64,000 bases of DNA from the NCBI RefSeq assembly GCF_003710905.1, contig NZ_RHHV01000001.1:1-64000 (forward strand), given 5' to 3'. Shown piece by piece: positions 1 to 7,423 of the stretch. Each line of letters starts with the position of its first letter. Position 1 is the stretch's first letter. This stretch comes from Brevibacillus parabrevis. Its GTDB lineage: Bacteria; Bacillota; Bacilli; Brevibacillales; Brevibacillaceae. Below the pieces are notes generated by a model. It saw only the letters and a program-made list of their open reading frames with translations. It had not been told where the DNA came from and ran no database searches. Made by a program: the position numbers and the translations under genes.

Positions 1-30
1 ACGCAATCTCTTCACTTTGTGAGGGACTTC

Positions 31-106
31 GGAGGCTTAGCTCAGCTGGGAGAGCATCTGCCTTACAAGCAGAGGGTCGGCGGTTCGATCCCGTCAGCCT
101 CCACCA
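31..106 (+). tRNA. tRNA-Val (TAC)
   Basis: Complete cloverleaf of 76 nt with encoded CCA. The anticodon loop CTTACAA reads TAC, and the GGAGGCT acceptor strand pairs with AGCCTCC. It is the first of seven tandem tRNA genes. Nothing recognisable precedes it in bases 1-30, so the cluster may start outside the window. Confidence 0.97.
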
Positions 107-124
107 CTTTTTATAGCTGAAAAT

Positions 125-209
125 GGGGAGATAGTGAAGTGGCTAAACACGGCAGACTGTAAATCTGCTCCCTCCGGGTTCGGCGGTTCGAATCCGTCTC
201 TCCCCACCA
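125..209 (+). tRNA. tRNA-Tyr (GTA)
   Basis: Class II tRNA of 85 nt with a long variable arm and encoded CCA. The anticodon is GTA and the acceptor strands are GGGGAGA and TCTCCCC. Confidence 0.97.
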
Positions 210-224
210 TTTTTTTCGCGTTTT

Positions 225-299
225 TGGGGTATAGCCAAGCGGTAAGGCAACGGACTTTGACTCCGTCATTCCTAGGTTCAAATCCTAGTACCCCAGCCA
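225..299 (+). tRNA. tRNA-Gln (TTG)
   Basis: 75 nt with encoded GCCA end. The anticodon is TTG inside ACGGA-CTTTGAC-TCCGT, and the acceptor strands are TGGGGTA and TACCCCA. Confidence 0.96.
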
Positions 300-304
300 T
301 TTGC

Positions 305-380
305 GAGCCATTAGCTCAGTTGGTAGAGCATCTGACTTTTAATCAGAGGGTCGAAGGTTCGAGTCCTTCATGGCTCACCA
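305..380 (+). tRNA. tRNA-Lys (TTT)
   Basis: 76 nt with encoded CCA. The anticodon is TTT and the acceptor strands are GAGCCAT and ATGGCTC. Confidence 0.97.
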
Positions 381-402
381 GTTTTTACTGGTAAAAAAAT
401 AT

Positions 403-479
403 GTGCCCTTAGCTCAGCTGGATAGAGCGTTTGACTACGAATCAAAAGGTCGGGAGTTCGAATCTCTCAGGGCACGCCA
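403..479 (+). tRNA. tRNA-Arg (ACG)
   Basis: 77 nt with encoded GCCA. The anticodon is ACG, expected to be modified to ICG, and the acceptor strands are GTGCCCT and AGGGCAC. Confidence 0.96.
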
Positions 480-494
480 TTTTCACCTTATAAT

Positions 495-571
495 CGGGAA
501 GTAGCTCAGCTTGGTAGAGTACTTGGCTTGGGACCAAGGGGTCGCAGGTTCGAATCCTGTCTTCCCGACCA
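495..571 (+). tRNA. tRNA-Pro (TGG)
   Basis: 77 nt with encoded CCA. The anticodon is TGG within CTTGG-CTTGGGA-CCAAG, and the acceptor strands are CGGGAAG and CTTCCCG. Confidence 0.96.
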
Positions 572-620
572 TTTTTACCCTTCATTTTTGCAGGGTTTTG
601 CATGTTTTCCATAAAGTTGT

Positions 621-694
621 GCGGGTGTAGTTCAATGGTAGAACTCCAGCCTTCCAAGCTGGTCGCGTGGGTTCGATTCCCATCACCCGCTCCA
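621..694 (+). tRNA. tRNA-Gly (TCC)
   Basis: 74 nt with encoded TCCA end. The anticodon is TCC within CCAGC-CTTCCAA-GCTGG. It is the last gene of the tRNA cluster. Confidence 0.97.
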
Positions 695-810
695 TATGTT
701 TTGTGTAAAGCGAGTGGCCGATTCGGTTGCTCGTTTTTTTGTGCTTCCCAAAAAGGGACATTTTTGACAATAACATGACAAACGGGTTATTTATGCAAAA
801 TCCTGTCGAG

Positions 811-840
811 TTGAGTCATTTCGCCATCGGAGGCTACAAT
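811..840 (+). promoter_or_regulatory. Candidate sigma-A promoter of rocF
   Basis: TTGAGT (811-816), an 18-bp spacer and TACAAT (835-840) give a start about 40 bp before the rocF ATG. A second -35-like TTGACA at 764-769 has no good -10. No sigma-54 element, as used by rocF in B. subtilis, was seen. Confidence 0.45.
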
Positions 841-885
841 ATAGGGGTGAAGCAACAACGATCGAAGGAATTGGGGGCATTTATA

Positions 886-1782
886 ATGAACAAGAACATG
901 AGTATTGTTGGCGTACCGATGGATCTGGGGGCAGACCGCCGTGGAGTAGATATGGGGCCTAGCGCAATCCGCTATGCAGGTGTAGTAGCTCGTCTGGAGA
1001 AAATGGGCTTTCACATCGAGGATCGCGGAGATATTTTTGTCACCCGTCCACATCACTTTACGGAAACGGAAAATCATAAATATCTGGATGAAGTTGTAGA
1101 AGCAAATGAAAAGCTTGCTGATGTTGTAAGCGATATCATGACCGCTGGCCGTTTTCCGCTCGTGCTGGGCGGCGATCACAGCATCGCTCTTGGTACGATC
1201 GCTGGTGTGGCAAAACACGTGAAAAATCTCGGGGTCATCTGGTTTGATGCTCACGGAGACTTGAACACCGGGGAGACATCTCCATCCGGCAACATTCACG
1301 GAATGCCGCTGGCAGCAAGCCTTGGCTTCGGACATCAGCGCCTGACGAACATCGGCGGCTTTGCACCTAAGCTGAAGCCGGAAAATGTGGTGATCATCGG
1401 AGCGCGCGATCTGGATCAAGGGGAACGCGATTTGATCAAGCGCATCGGCATGAAAGTGTTCACGATGCACGAGATCGACAAGTTGGGTATGGCTCGCGTG
1501 ATGGATGAAGCGATTGCCCATGTGTCCAAAAACACAGATGGCGTACACTTGAGTCTGGATTTGGATGGACTCGATCCGCATGATGCACCAGGGGTAGGAA
1601 CGCCGGTGATTGGCGGCATTTCCTATCGTGAAGGCCATGTGTCCCTTGAGATGCTGGCTGATGCCGACATTCTGTGTTCCGCCGAGTTTGTGGAAGTAAA
1701 TCCGATCCTTGATCGCGAAAACATGACGGCACGGGTTGCCGTTGCGTTGATGAGCTCTGTATTCGGAGATAAATTGCTGTAA
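886..1782 (+). CDS. rocF: Arginase
   Basis: Cytoplasmic manganese enzyme that hydrolyses L-arginine to ornithine and urea. The 298-residue product has the family's usual length (about 299). Diagnostic ureohydrolase motifs are visible: GGDHSIALG, the binuclear-metal motif DAHGDLNT, and SLDLDGLDP near the C-terminus. The ATG at 886 was chosen because it gives the standard N-terminus [13 protein letters not shown]; the 53 codons upstream in frame have no family resemblance. The gene stands alone between the tRNA cluster and a strong terminator. In Brevibacillus-like genomes arginase beside sigW is a known arrangement. Confidence 0.96.
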   Translation: MNKNMSIVGVPMDLGADRRGVDMGPSAIRYAGVVARLEKMGFHIEDRGDIFVTRPHHFTETENHKYLDEVVEANEKLADVVSDIMTAGRFPLVLGGDHSIALGTIAGVAKHVKNLGVIWFDAHGDLNTGETSPSGNIHGMPLAASLGFGHQRLTNIGGFAPKLKPENVVIIGARDLDQGERDLIKRIGMKVFTMHEIDKLGMARVMDEAIAHVSKNTDGVHLSLDLDGLDPHDAPGVGTPVIGGISYREGHVSLEMLADADILCSAEFVEVNPILDRENMTARVAVALMSSVFGDKLL

Positions 1783-1791
1783 AATGAAGGG

Positions 1792-1840
1792 GTAAAAAGC
1801 AAGAAGAGAGGCTGCAATCGCCTCTCTTTTTGCTTTTTAC
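1792..1840 (+). terminator. Bidirectional terminator after rocF
   Basis: Long perfect-armed hairpin: GTAAAAAGCAAGAAGAGAGGC-type 5' arm and its complement around a short loop, with T-rich tract on the + strand (CTTTTTGCTTTTT) and A-rich 5' side. It also ends transcription from the minus-strand small gene downstream. Confidence 0.85.
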
Positions 1841-1874
1841 GCATCTTTACATTGGTGGAAGAAAGAAGTACATT

Positions 1875-2024
1875 CTAAGGATGGAGATGTAGTTCGTTTA
1901 ATAGGTGATCAAGTTGCACGCTTAGGGCGACTAATTCAGGAGTGATGGATGCCTGCTTCTTGTACTGATCATTCAGTTCTTTGCGCAACTGCTCGATCTG
2001 GAGGAGAACGTCTTGTTTTGACAT
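1875..2024 (-). CDS. Spo0E-like aspartyl-phosphate phosphatase, 49 aa
   Basis: A small gene too short for usual ORF cut-offs. The 49-residue product starts MSKQDVLLQIEQLRKEL and contains LSVQLDHLLNE, which matches the SxxLD core of Spo0E-family phosphatases that dephosphorylate Spo0A~P and delay sporulation. Family members are two-helix proteins of 45-90 residues, so the size fits. The start is supported by an AAGGAG SD about 11 nt upstream on the minus strand. It lies convergent to rocF and divergent from sigW. Family assignment is by motif only; the Spo0A target is inferred. Confidence 0.8.
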   Translation of the reverse strand: MSKQDVLLQIEQLRKELNDQYKKQASITPELVALSVQLDHLLNELHLHP

Positions 2025-2145
2025 ACGTCCCACTCTCCTTTCCATCGGAGGGATGAAAGAGTTATCATCACTAATATATAGAGGTAGGCAGTAGCCTTAT
2101 TCCTCTAATTCCCAACAAATTACCTGCACAAACGCGTATTTGGAA

Positions 2146-2173
2146 CGAAACCATTTGCAGTATCATCCGTATA
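2146..2173 (+). promoter_or_regulatory. SigW-type ECF promoter
   Basis: CGAAAC (2146-2151), exactly 16 bp, then CGTATA (2168-2173). This matches the sigma-W consensus TGAAAC-N16-CGTA in both boxes and spacing. It lies 30 bp before the sigW start codon, implying autoregulation. Confidence 0.88.
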
Positions 2174-2202
2174 TAGGATTACGGTATTGTGGGGAGGATC
2201 GC

Positions 2203-2766
2203 ATGGATTTTGTAGAGAAACGGTTGACTCAGCGGGCGAAGCGTGGAGACCGCGAAGCATTTGCGGAGTTGATCGAGATTTATAAAGACAAGATTTTTCA
2301 GCTTGCATATCGTATGGTAGGGAACCGTCAGGATGCGGAGGACATCGCGCAAGAAACCTTTTTGCGCGTGTATGCCAACCTGCATTCGTACGATGACAGC
2401 TACAAGTTCTCCACATGGATCTACCGGATCGCAACCAATCTATGTATCGACCGCGGCCGTAAAAAACGACCTGACTTTTCATTGGATGAAGAAACCGAAC
2501 CAGGACAGGGAATGGACTGGTATTCGCGCCTGTCTTCTAGTGAAAAAACACCAGAAGACAAAGTCGTGACGCAGGAGTTGCAGGAGACAGTACAGGATGC
2601 CCTGTCTCATTTGCAGCCCAAATATCGCTCGATTATGATCTTGCGCTACATCGAGGACTTGTCGTTGCAAGAGATCAGCGATATCGTAAAACTTCCCATT
2701 ACGACGATTAAAACGCGCATTCACCGAGGACGGGAAGCGTTGCGAAGCAAGTTGCGATTGATGTGA
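2203..2766 (+). CDS. sigW: ECF RNA polymerase sigma factor SigW
   Basis: Extracytoplasmic-function sigma factor directing the cell-envelope stress regulon. It has 187 residues, the same length as the B. subtilis protein. Region 2 reads GNRQDAEDIAQETFLRVYANL and region 4 the helix-turn-helix LSLQEISDIVKLPITTIKTR. The ATG at 2203 follows GGGGAGG by 5-6 nt and gives MDFVEKRLTQRAKRGD; the longer in-frame start at 2140 would lie upstream of its own promoter. The anti-sigma gene rsiW follows after 17 nt, so the two are co-expressed. Cleavage of RsiW would release it. Confidence 0.96.
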   Translation: MDFVEKRLTQRAKRGDREAFAELIEIYKDKIFQLAYRMVGNRQDAEDIAQETFLRVYANLHSYDDSYKFSTWIYRIATNLCIDRGRKKRPDFSLDEETEPGQGMDWYSRLSSSEKTPEDKVVTQELQETVQDALSHLQPKYRSIMILRYIEDLSLQEISDIVKLPITTIKTRIHRGREALRSKLRLM

Positions 2767-2783
2767 GAAAGGAGAAAATCACG

Positions 2784-3407
2784 ATGGAATGCCGGGAAAT
2801 GATAATTCTCATTCACGAATATTTGGATGGGGACACTGATGAATTAGCCAATCAGCATTTGCAAGCACATATAAGGTCATGTGCGAGCTGCCGCCAGCAT
2901 ATGCACGAGCTGCAGCGGGCCATCGCTTTTGTACAGAGCGCTTCACATATTCATGTTTCTCCTGATTTTACTGCACGCGTACTCGCGCAATTACCTGCGC
3001 CGACCAAAGCCAACCTTTTTTCCAGCTGGCTGCGCAATCACCCGTTTTTGACCGCGGCAGCAGTATTTCTGTTCCTCATGACGGGCAGCTTGTGCGCGAA
3101 CTGGTTCGATCGGGACAACACGCTACAGGTATCCTCCGCGAACATGGATAAGTTGAAAATAGATCGGCAACGCAACGTCGTCGTGGTGCCGGCTGGAACG
3201 AGCATCGACGGTGATTTGGTCGTGCGCAACGGCAATGTAGACGTTCAAGGACACGTCAAAGGAAATGTCGTAGCCATCGAAGGCAAAGTGTTCGTGGCAT
3301 CTACCGCTCAGGTGGTGGGAAACACTGAATCTATAGAAGCTATTTTCGATTGGATTTGGTATGAGGTGAAAAATATTGGAAATGACTTGCTTCCGATCTT
3401 GCCATAA
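2784..3407 (+). CDS. rsiW: Membrane anti-sigma factor RsiW
   Basis: Single-pass membrane protein that sequesters SigW until regulated proteolysis. The 207-residue product has an N-terminal zinc-binding ZAS domain (H29-x3-C33-x2-C36), one membrane helix near residues 92-110, and an extracellular repetitive beta region (about 135-180, SIDGDLVVRNGNVDVQGHVK) resembling the B. subtilis homologue. The ATG at 2784 sits 9 nt after AAAGGAG; an in-frame start 7 codons upstream would overlap sigW. A terminator follows, separating the sigW-rsiW unit from cdaA. Confidence 0.95.
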   Translation: MECREMIILIHEYLDGDTDELANQHLQAHIRSCASCRQHMHELQRAIAFVQSASHIHVSPDFTARVLAQLPAPTKANLFSSWLRNHPFLTAAAVFLFLMTGSLCANWFDRDNTLQVSSANMDKLKIDRQRNVVVVPAGTSIDGDLVVRNGNVDVQGHVKGNVVAIEGKVFVASTAQVVGNTESIEAIFDWIWYEVKNIGNDLLPILP

Positions 3408-3434
3408 GAGAAAATAGAGAGTACAGCTATCAAC

Positions 3435-3460
3435 AGCACGGCAGTGGAGCCGTGCTTTTT
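3435..3460 (+). terminator. Terminator after rsiW
   Basis: AGCACGGC-(6 nt)-GCCGTGCT followed directly by TTTTT. Confidence 0.9.
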
Positions 3461-3514
3461 CCGCAGGAGACAGGCTGACCTTATTTAGATGGAGCGAGAT
3501 ATGGGGGCTTCGTT

Positions 3515-4333
3515 ATGATATCGATGGATTATGGGGATTTACTGCGGTATGGAACGGATATTTTACTCGTTACATACGTGATCTATAAAATCATTATGCT
3601 CATCCGCGGAACACGCGCGGTACAATTGCTGAAGGGGATCATGGTTATCGTCATCACCTGGCTTCTCAGCAAATACTTCCAGCTGACGACGCTTCACTGG
3701 CTGATGTCCCAGGCGTTTACTTTCGGGGTATTGGCTGTGGTCATTATCTTTCAGCCGGAACTGCGGCGTGCGCTGGAGCAGCTCGGGCGAGGCAAGCTCT
3801 TTTCGCGTTCGAGCAGCCTGCAAGATGACGACATGGTAAACCGCGTGGTGCAGGAAGTGTGCAAATCGGTTACCTACATGGCAAAACGGCGGATTGGGGC
3901 ATTGATCGTCATTGAACGCGAGACAGGTCTGAACGACTATGTAGAGACGGGCATCGCCATCAACGGGCGGGTGAGCTCGGAGCTTTTGATCAATATTTTT
4001 ATTCCGAATACGCCATTGCATGACGGAGCCGTGATCATGCGCAAGGACGTCATTTTGGCTGCTGCCTGTTACCTTCCGTTGTCCGAGAACAACTCCATCT
4101 CCAAGGAGCTGGGGACTCGTCACCGCGCCGCAATCGGCGTGAGCGAGGTTTCGGATGGCATGTCCATTATCGTTTCGGAAGAGACGGGACAAGTGTCTTT
4201 TGCCGCGCATGGCGCGATGAACCGAAATCTGACGGAGGCGCAACTGGCAGAGATGCTGACCGAACAGCTCCAGCCTCTGTCAAAGGGCAAGTCCATTGGC
4301 AGTCGTTGGCAATGGAGGCGAAAACATGGATAA
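3515..4333 (+). CDS. cdaA: Diadenylate cyclase CdaA
   Basis: Membrane enzyme making cyclic di-AMP from two ATP, the essential second messenger for potassium and cell-wall homeostasis. The 272 residues match the B. subtilis protein. Three hydrophobic helices fill residues 14-90, followed by the DAC domain with the catalytic D170-G171-A172 (LHDGA) and R202-H203-R204 (GTRHRA) motifs. The start has a GGGGG SD 7 nt upstream. cdaR overlaps its end by 8 bp and glmM follows, the conserved cdaA-cdaR-glmM operon in which CdaR and GlmM modulate cyclase activity. Confidence 0.97.
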   Translation: MISMDYGDLLRYGTDILLVTYVIYKIIMLIRGTRAVQLLKGIMVIVITWLLSKYFQLTTLHWLMSQAFTFGVLAVVIIFQPELRRALEQLGRGKLFSRSSSLQDDDMVNRVVQEVCKSVTYMAKRRIGALIVIERETGLNDYVETGIAINGRVSSELLINIFIPNTPLHDGAVIMRKDVILAAACYLPLSENNSISKELGTRHRAAIGVSEVSDGMSIIVSEETGQVSFAAHGAMNRNLTEAQLAEMLTEQLQPLSKGKSIGSRWQWRRKHG

Positions 4334-5573
4334 ATGGTTGAACAGTCATTGGTTTGCACGGGCCGTGGCGCTGCTTTTGGCTGTCATGATGTGGATGGTC
4401 GTCAATCTGGAAACAGAGCAGACCCCGACTCCGGAAGCGAGCCAGCCCGTCTTTATTGACGGCGTGACCTTGCACGTCAAGTACGATACGGATCGTTTCC
4501 AGGTCGTCAAGCAGCAGCGAACGGTAAAAGTCGCTTTGGAAAGCAACAACCCGTTTTACCGCCATAACTTTTTCCCGGCTGATTCGATGGAAGTATACGT
4601 CGATGCGACCAATTTGGGAAAAGGGACTCACAGGGTTCCTGTCCAGTACAAAGGGTTTCCGGATGAAGTGAAAGTGGGCATCATTCCGAACATCGTGGAA
4701 ATTACGCTGGAAGAGAAGAAGACAGTGGAACGGGAAGTTACCGTGGAAAAACTGGGACAAGTAGCTCTCGGCTATACCGCGGGTGAACCGATCGTCAAGC
4801 CGTTCAGGGCGCTTGTCAGAGTTCCGGAAAGCCAGGTAGACAAAGTGGCGGCAGTCAAGGCGTCCGTCGATCTGGAAGGGGCCACTTCCGCGATTAAGAC
4901 TACAGTCCCACTCAAAGTCGTGGACAAGTCAGGAAATGTGATTCAAGGGGCGGATGTCATTCCGCTGACGGTTGAGGTAAACATCCCGGTCACCAGTCCT
5001 TTTGTGAAAGTGCCGATCAAATTAAACTTGACGAATGAAATGCCGAATGGCTATAGTTTGGCTAGTATGGATATGAATGTGGATGAAGTGACCGTTTTTG
5101 GTCCGAAAGAGGTCATCGACGCCATGAAGGCGAACACCTACTCAGGACCGGAAATCGATCTTAGCAACATTACATCAGATCGTCTTTTGGAGCTAAAGAT
5201 ACCGTTAGCGGATAACATCGTGAAGGTAGAGCCGGAGTATCTCAAGGTATCGTTGAAAGTAGTTCCGTCCACAACCAAGCGTTTGGAGAAAATCCCGATT
5301 CGCATCAGCGGGTTGTCAGAGACTATGCAAGCCAGGGTGTTGTCCACCGATGGTCAGGAGCTGTCTACAATTGACTTTGATGTAATAGGTGCAGCCCAAG
5401 TGCTGGATCAATTGAGACACGAAGACTTGCAGGTCGTGGCAGACGTCAGCAATATGCCGGCTGGTGTGTACGAGGTGCCTCTGAATTATATTTTCAATCA
5501 GCCGGATTATATCAAGACTTCTGCGAGCGCACCGAAAAAGGTCACAATCGAAATCACGAACAAACAAAGGTAG
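4326..5573 (+). CDS. cdaR: CdaA regulatory protein, YbbR domains
   Basis: Extracytoplasmic regulator of the diadenylate cyclase. The 415-residue product has an N-terminal membrane anchor (about residues 10-30, HWFARAVALLLAVMMWMVV) and then tandem YbbR repeats, visible as recurring segments such as TVKVALESNNPFYR, PFRALVRVPESQVDKV and EVTVFGPKEVI. The ATG at 4326 overlaps the cdaA stop and has GGAGGCG 6 nt upstream inside cdaA, so expression is translationally coupled. A start 10 codons earlier has no SD. Confidence 0.94.
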   Translation: MDKWLNSHWFARAVALLLAVMMWMVVNLETEQTPTPEASQPVFIDGVTLHVKYDTDRFQVVKQQRTVKVALESNNPFYRHNFFPADSMEVYVDATNLGKGTHRVPVQYKGFPDEVKVGIIPNIVEITLEEKKTVEREVTVEKLGQVALGYTAGEPIVKPFRALVRVPESQVDKVAAVKASVDLEGATSAIKTTVPLKVVDKSGNVIQGADVIPLTVEVNIPVTSPFVKVPIKLNLTNEMPNGYSLASMDMNVDEVTVFGPKEVIDAMKANTYSGPEIDLSNITSDRLLELKIPLADNIVKVEPEYLKVSLKVVPSTTKRLEKIPIRISGLSETMQARVLSTDGQELSTIDFDVIGAAQVLDQLRHEDLQVVADVSNMPAGVYEVPLNYIFNQPDYIKTSASAPKKVTIEITNKQR

Positions 5574-5616
5574 ACATAAGCTGTTGTGTGCACAAGGAAG
5601 GAAATGAGGGACAAAC

Positions 5617-6963
5617 ATGGGGAAGTATTTCGGAACAGACGGTGTGCGTGGTGTAGCCAATACACAATTGACACCCGAACTGGCATTTAAAATCGGTCGC
5701 GTTGGCGGCTACGTTCTCACCAGACACAAGCAGGAAGGCAAACCAAAAGTGGTGATTGGGCGCGACACGCGCATTTCCGGACAAATGCTGGAAAACGCGC
5801 TTTTGGCTGGCTTGCTTTCGGTTGGAGCAGAAGTGGTCAGATTGGGTGTCATCTCCACCTCGGGTGTTGCGTATCTCACGCGTGCATTGGGTGCGGATGC
5901 GGGTGTCATGATTTCCGCCTCCCACAATCCGTTTCCGGATAACGGAATCAAGTTCTTCGGCAGCAACGGTTTCAAACTGTCCGACGACGTAGAAGCCGAA
6001 GTGGAACAGTATCTGGACGCCGCAGAGGACACTTTGCCAAGACCAGTAGGAGAACAGATCGGCACGGTATTGGAATTTCTCGAGGGTGGACAAAAGTATC
6101 TCTCTCACCTGAAAAGTACCGTATCCGAGCGTTTCGACGGTTTGAAGGTTGTTTTGGACTGTGCCAATGGAGCGGTGTCGTCGCTGGCAGCCCGTTTGTT
6201 TGCAGACGTGGACGCAGAAGTGATCACCATCGGGGCCAACCCGAACGGAGTCAATATCAACGAACAATGCGGCTCTACCCATCCTGAGCGACTTCAGGAG
6301 GAAGTGCTGAAGCATAAAGCTGACCTGGGACTTTCTTTTGACGGCGATGCGGATCGCTGTATCGCGGTCGACGAGACAGGCGAAATCATCGATGGCGATT
6401 ACATCATGGCGGTTTGCGCACGTGCGTTGAAAGCAAAAGGAAAGCTCAACAACAATACTGTTGTAACAACCGTTATGGCCAATATGGGCTTTTTCAAAGG
6501 GATGGAGGAGTGCTCCATTCATACAACCAAAACGGCTGTAGGCGACCGCTACGTGGTGGAAGAGATGCTGCGCGGCGGCTACAACCTCGGTGGAGAACAG
6601 TCCGGCCACATCGTCTTCCTGGATTACAATACGACAGGTGACGGCCTTTTGACAGGCTTGCAGCTGTTGAACATCATCAAGGAATCGGGCAAGCCTTTGT
6701 CCGAGCTGAAACAGGTGATGGTCAAGTATCCGCAGCTTTTGATCAATGTCCGTGTAGAGGACAAGTCGAAGTTGAACGGCAACGTAGCGATCGAGCAGGC
6801 GATCCGCGAGGTGGAAGAAGAGCTGGCAGGCAACGGCCGTGTGCTGGTTCGTCCGTCCGGTACAGAGCCGATTGTACGCGTGATGGCAGAAGGCCCGGAT
6901 GCTGCTCAGCTGGAAGGGCTTGTACACCGGATCGTCGACGTGGTCAAACAGGAACTGGTATAA
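5617..6963 (+). CDS. glmM: Phosphoglucosamine mutase
   Basis: Converts glucosamine-6-phosphate to glucosamine-1-phosphate on the way to UDP-GlcNAc and peptidoglycan. At 448 residues it equals the B. subtilis enzyme. It has [12 protein letters not shown] at the N-terminus, the phosphoserine loop SASHNP with S102, the metal loop DGDADR, and the phosphate-binding RPSGTEP near the C-terminus. It is the last gene of the cda operon and is followed by a terminator. GlmS, the preceding enzyme in the pathway, is encoded next under ribozyme control. Confidence 0.98.
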   Translation: MGKYFGTDGVRGVANTQLTPELAFKIGRVGGYVLTRHKQEGKPKVVIGRDTRISGQMLENALLAGLLSVGAEVVRLGVISTSGVAYLTRALGADAGVMISASHNPFPDNGIKFFGSNGFKLSDDVEAEVEQYLDAAEDTLPRPVGEQIGTVLEFLEGGQKYLSHLKSTVSERFDGLKVVLDCANGAVSSLAARLFADVDAEVITIGANPNGVNINEQCGSTHPERLQEEVLKHKADLGLSFDGDADRCIAVDETGEIIDGDYIMAVCARALKAKGKLNNNTVVTTVMANMGFFKGMEECSIHTTKTAVGDRYVVEEMLRGGYNLGGEQSGHIVFLDYNTTGDGLLTGLQLLNIIKESGKPLSELKQVMVKYPQLLINVRVEDKSKLNGNVAIEQAIREVEEELAGNGRVLVRPSGTEPIVRVMAEGPDAAQLEGLVHRIVDVVKQELV

Positions 6964-6975
6964 AAAATGTTCGGA

Positions 6976-7002
6976 GGGAGTGGTGCGATGCCACTCCCTT
7001 TT
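6976..7002 (+). terminator. Terminator after glmM
   Basis: GGGAGTGG-(7 nt)-CCACTCCC followed by TTTT. Confidence 0.85.
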
Positions 7003-7026
7003 GCATACATGTAAATGACGAAGATA

Positions 7027-7055
7027 TTGTCGCTTCGTTCGATCTGTGGTACAGT
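7027..7055 (+). promoter_or_regulatory. glmS promoter
   Basis: TTGTCG (7027-7032), 17-bp spacer, TACAGT (7050-7055) with an extended -10 TGG at 7047-7049. It places a start around 7062, about 85 nt before the ribozyme cleavage site. Confidence 0.65.
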
Positions 7056-7145
7056 GTTCATGTGCGCCGGAGCACCAATTGCAAAAATTGGGAGGAGATT
7101 GAACAGACACATTTTTGAGGGAAAGCAAGAAACCAACAGTCGTAA

Positions 7146-7295
7146 AGCGCCAGCACTGTGGCTGCCCGACATGGAGCCCAGTGGACGAGGTGGAGGTTTA
7201 TCGAAGATTTCGGCGGGTACCTCCCGGCAGCAGTATCACTGCCGCAGAACGCAAGGACAAAGCATCAGGGTGATCTGATGGACAAAACTTTGCGT
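7146..7295 (+). ncRNA. glmS ribozyme-riboswitch
   Basis: Self-cleaving RNA that uses glucosamine-6-phosphate as cofactor and lowers GlmS synthesis. The conserved core is plain: AGCGCCAG at the 5' end (cleavage expected between A7146 and G7147), GACGAGGTGGAGGTTTATCG, TTTCGGCGGGTACCTCCCGG, the CTGCCGCAGAACGCAAGG segment, and the 3' domain AAAGCATCAGGGTGATCTGATG. It lies upstream of glmS as in all known cases. The exact 3' border is approximate. Confidence 0.95.
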
Positions 7296-7348
7296 GTGAT
7301 ACGTTTCAAGCCACGGATTAGTACAAAAATATAGATCATAAAACATGG

Positions 7349-7376
7349 AATGGCGGGGGCACTCCCCCGTACCATT
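7349..7376 (+). other. Hairpin between ribozyme and glmS start
   Basis: AATGG, C, GGGGG, loop CACT, CCCCC, GTA, CCATT: ten pairs with a small internal loop, ending about 48 nt before the glmS ATG. No T-run follows, so it is not a canonical terminator. It might protect or shape the cleaved mRNA 5' region. Confidence 0.6.
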
Positions 7377-7423
7377 GGTTTTGGGTTGTGTCCCCGTCAA
7401 TTTTGGAAGGGGATCATACACTT

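Noticed and set aside
5554..7128. 524-codon open frame antisense to glmM
   Set aside because: A shadow of glmM extending into its terminator and the glmS promoter.
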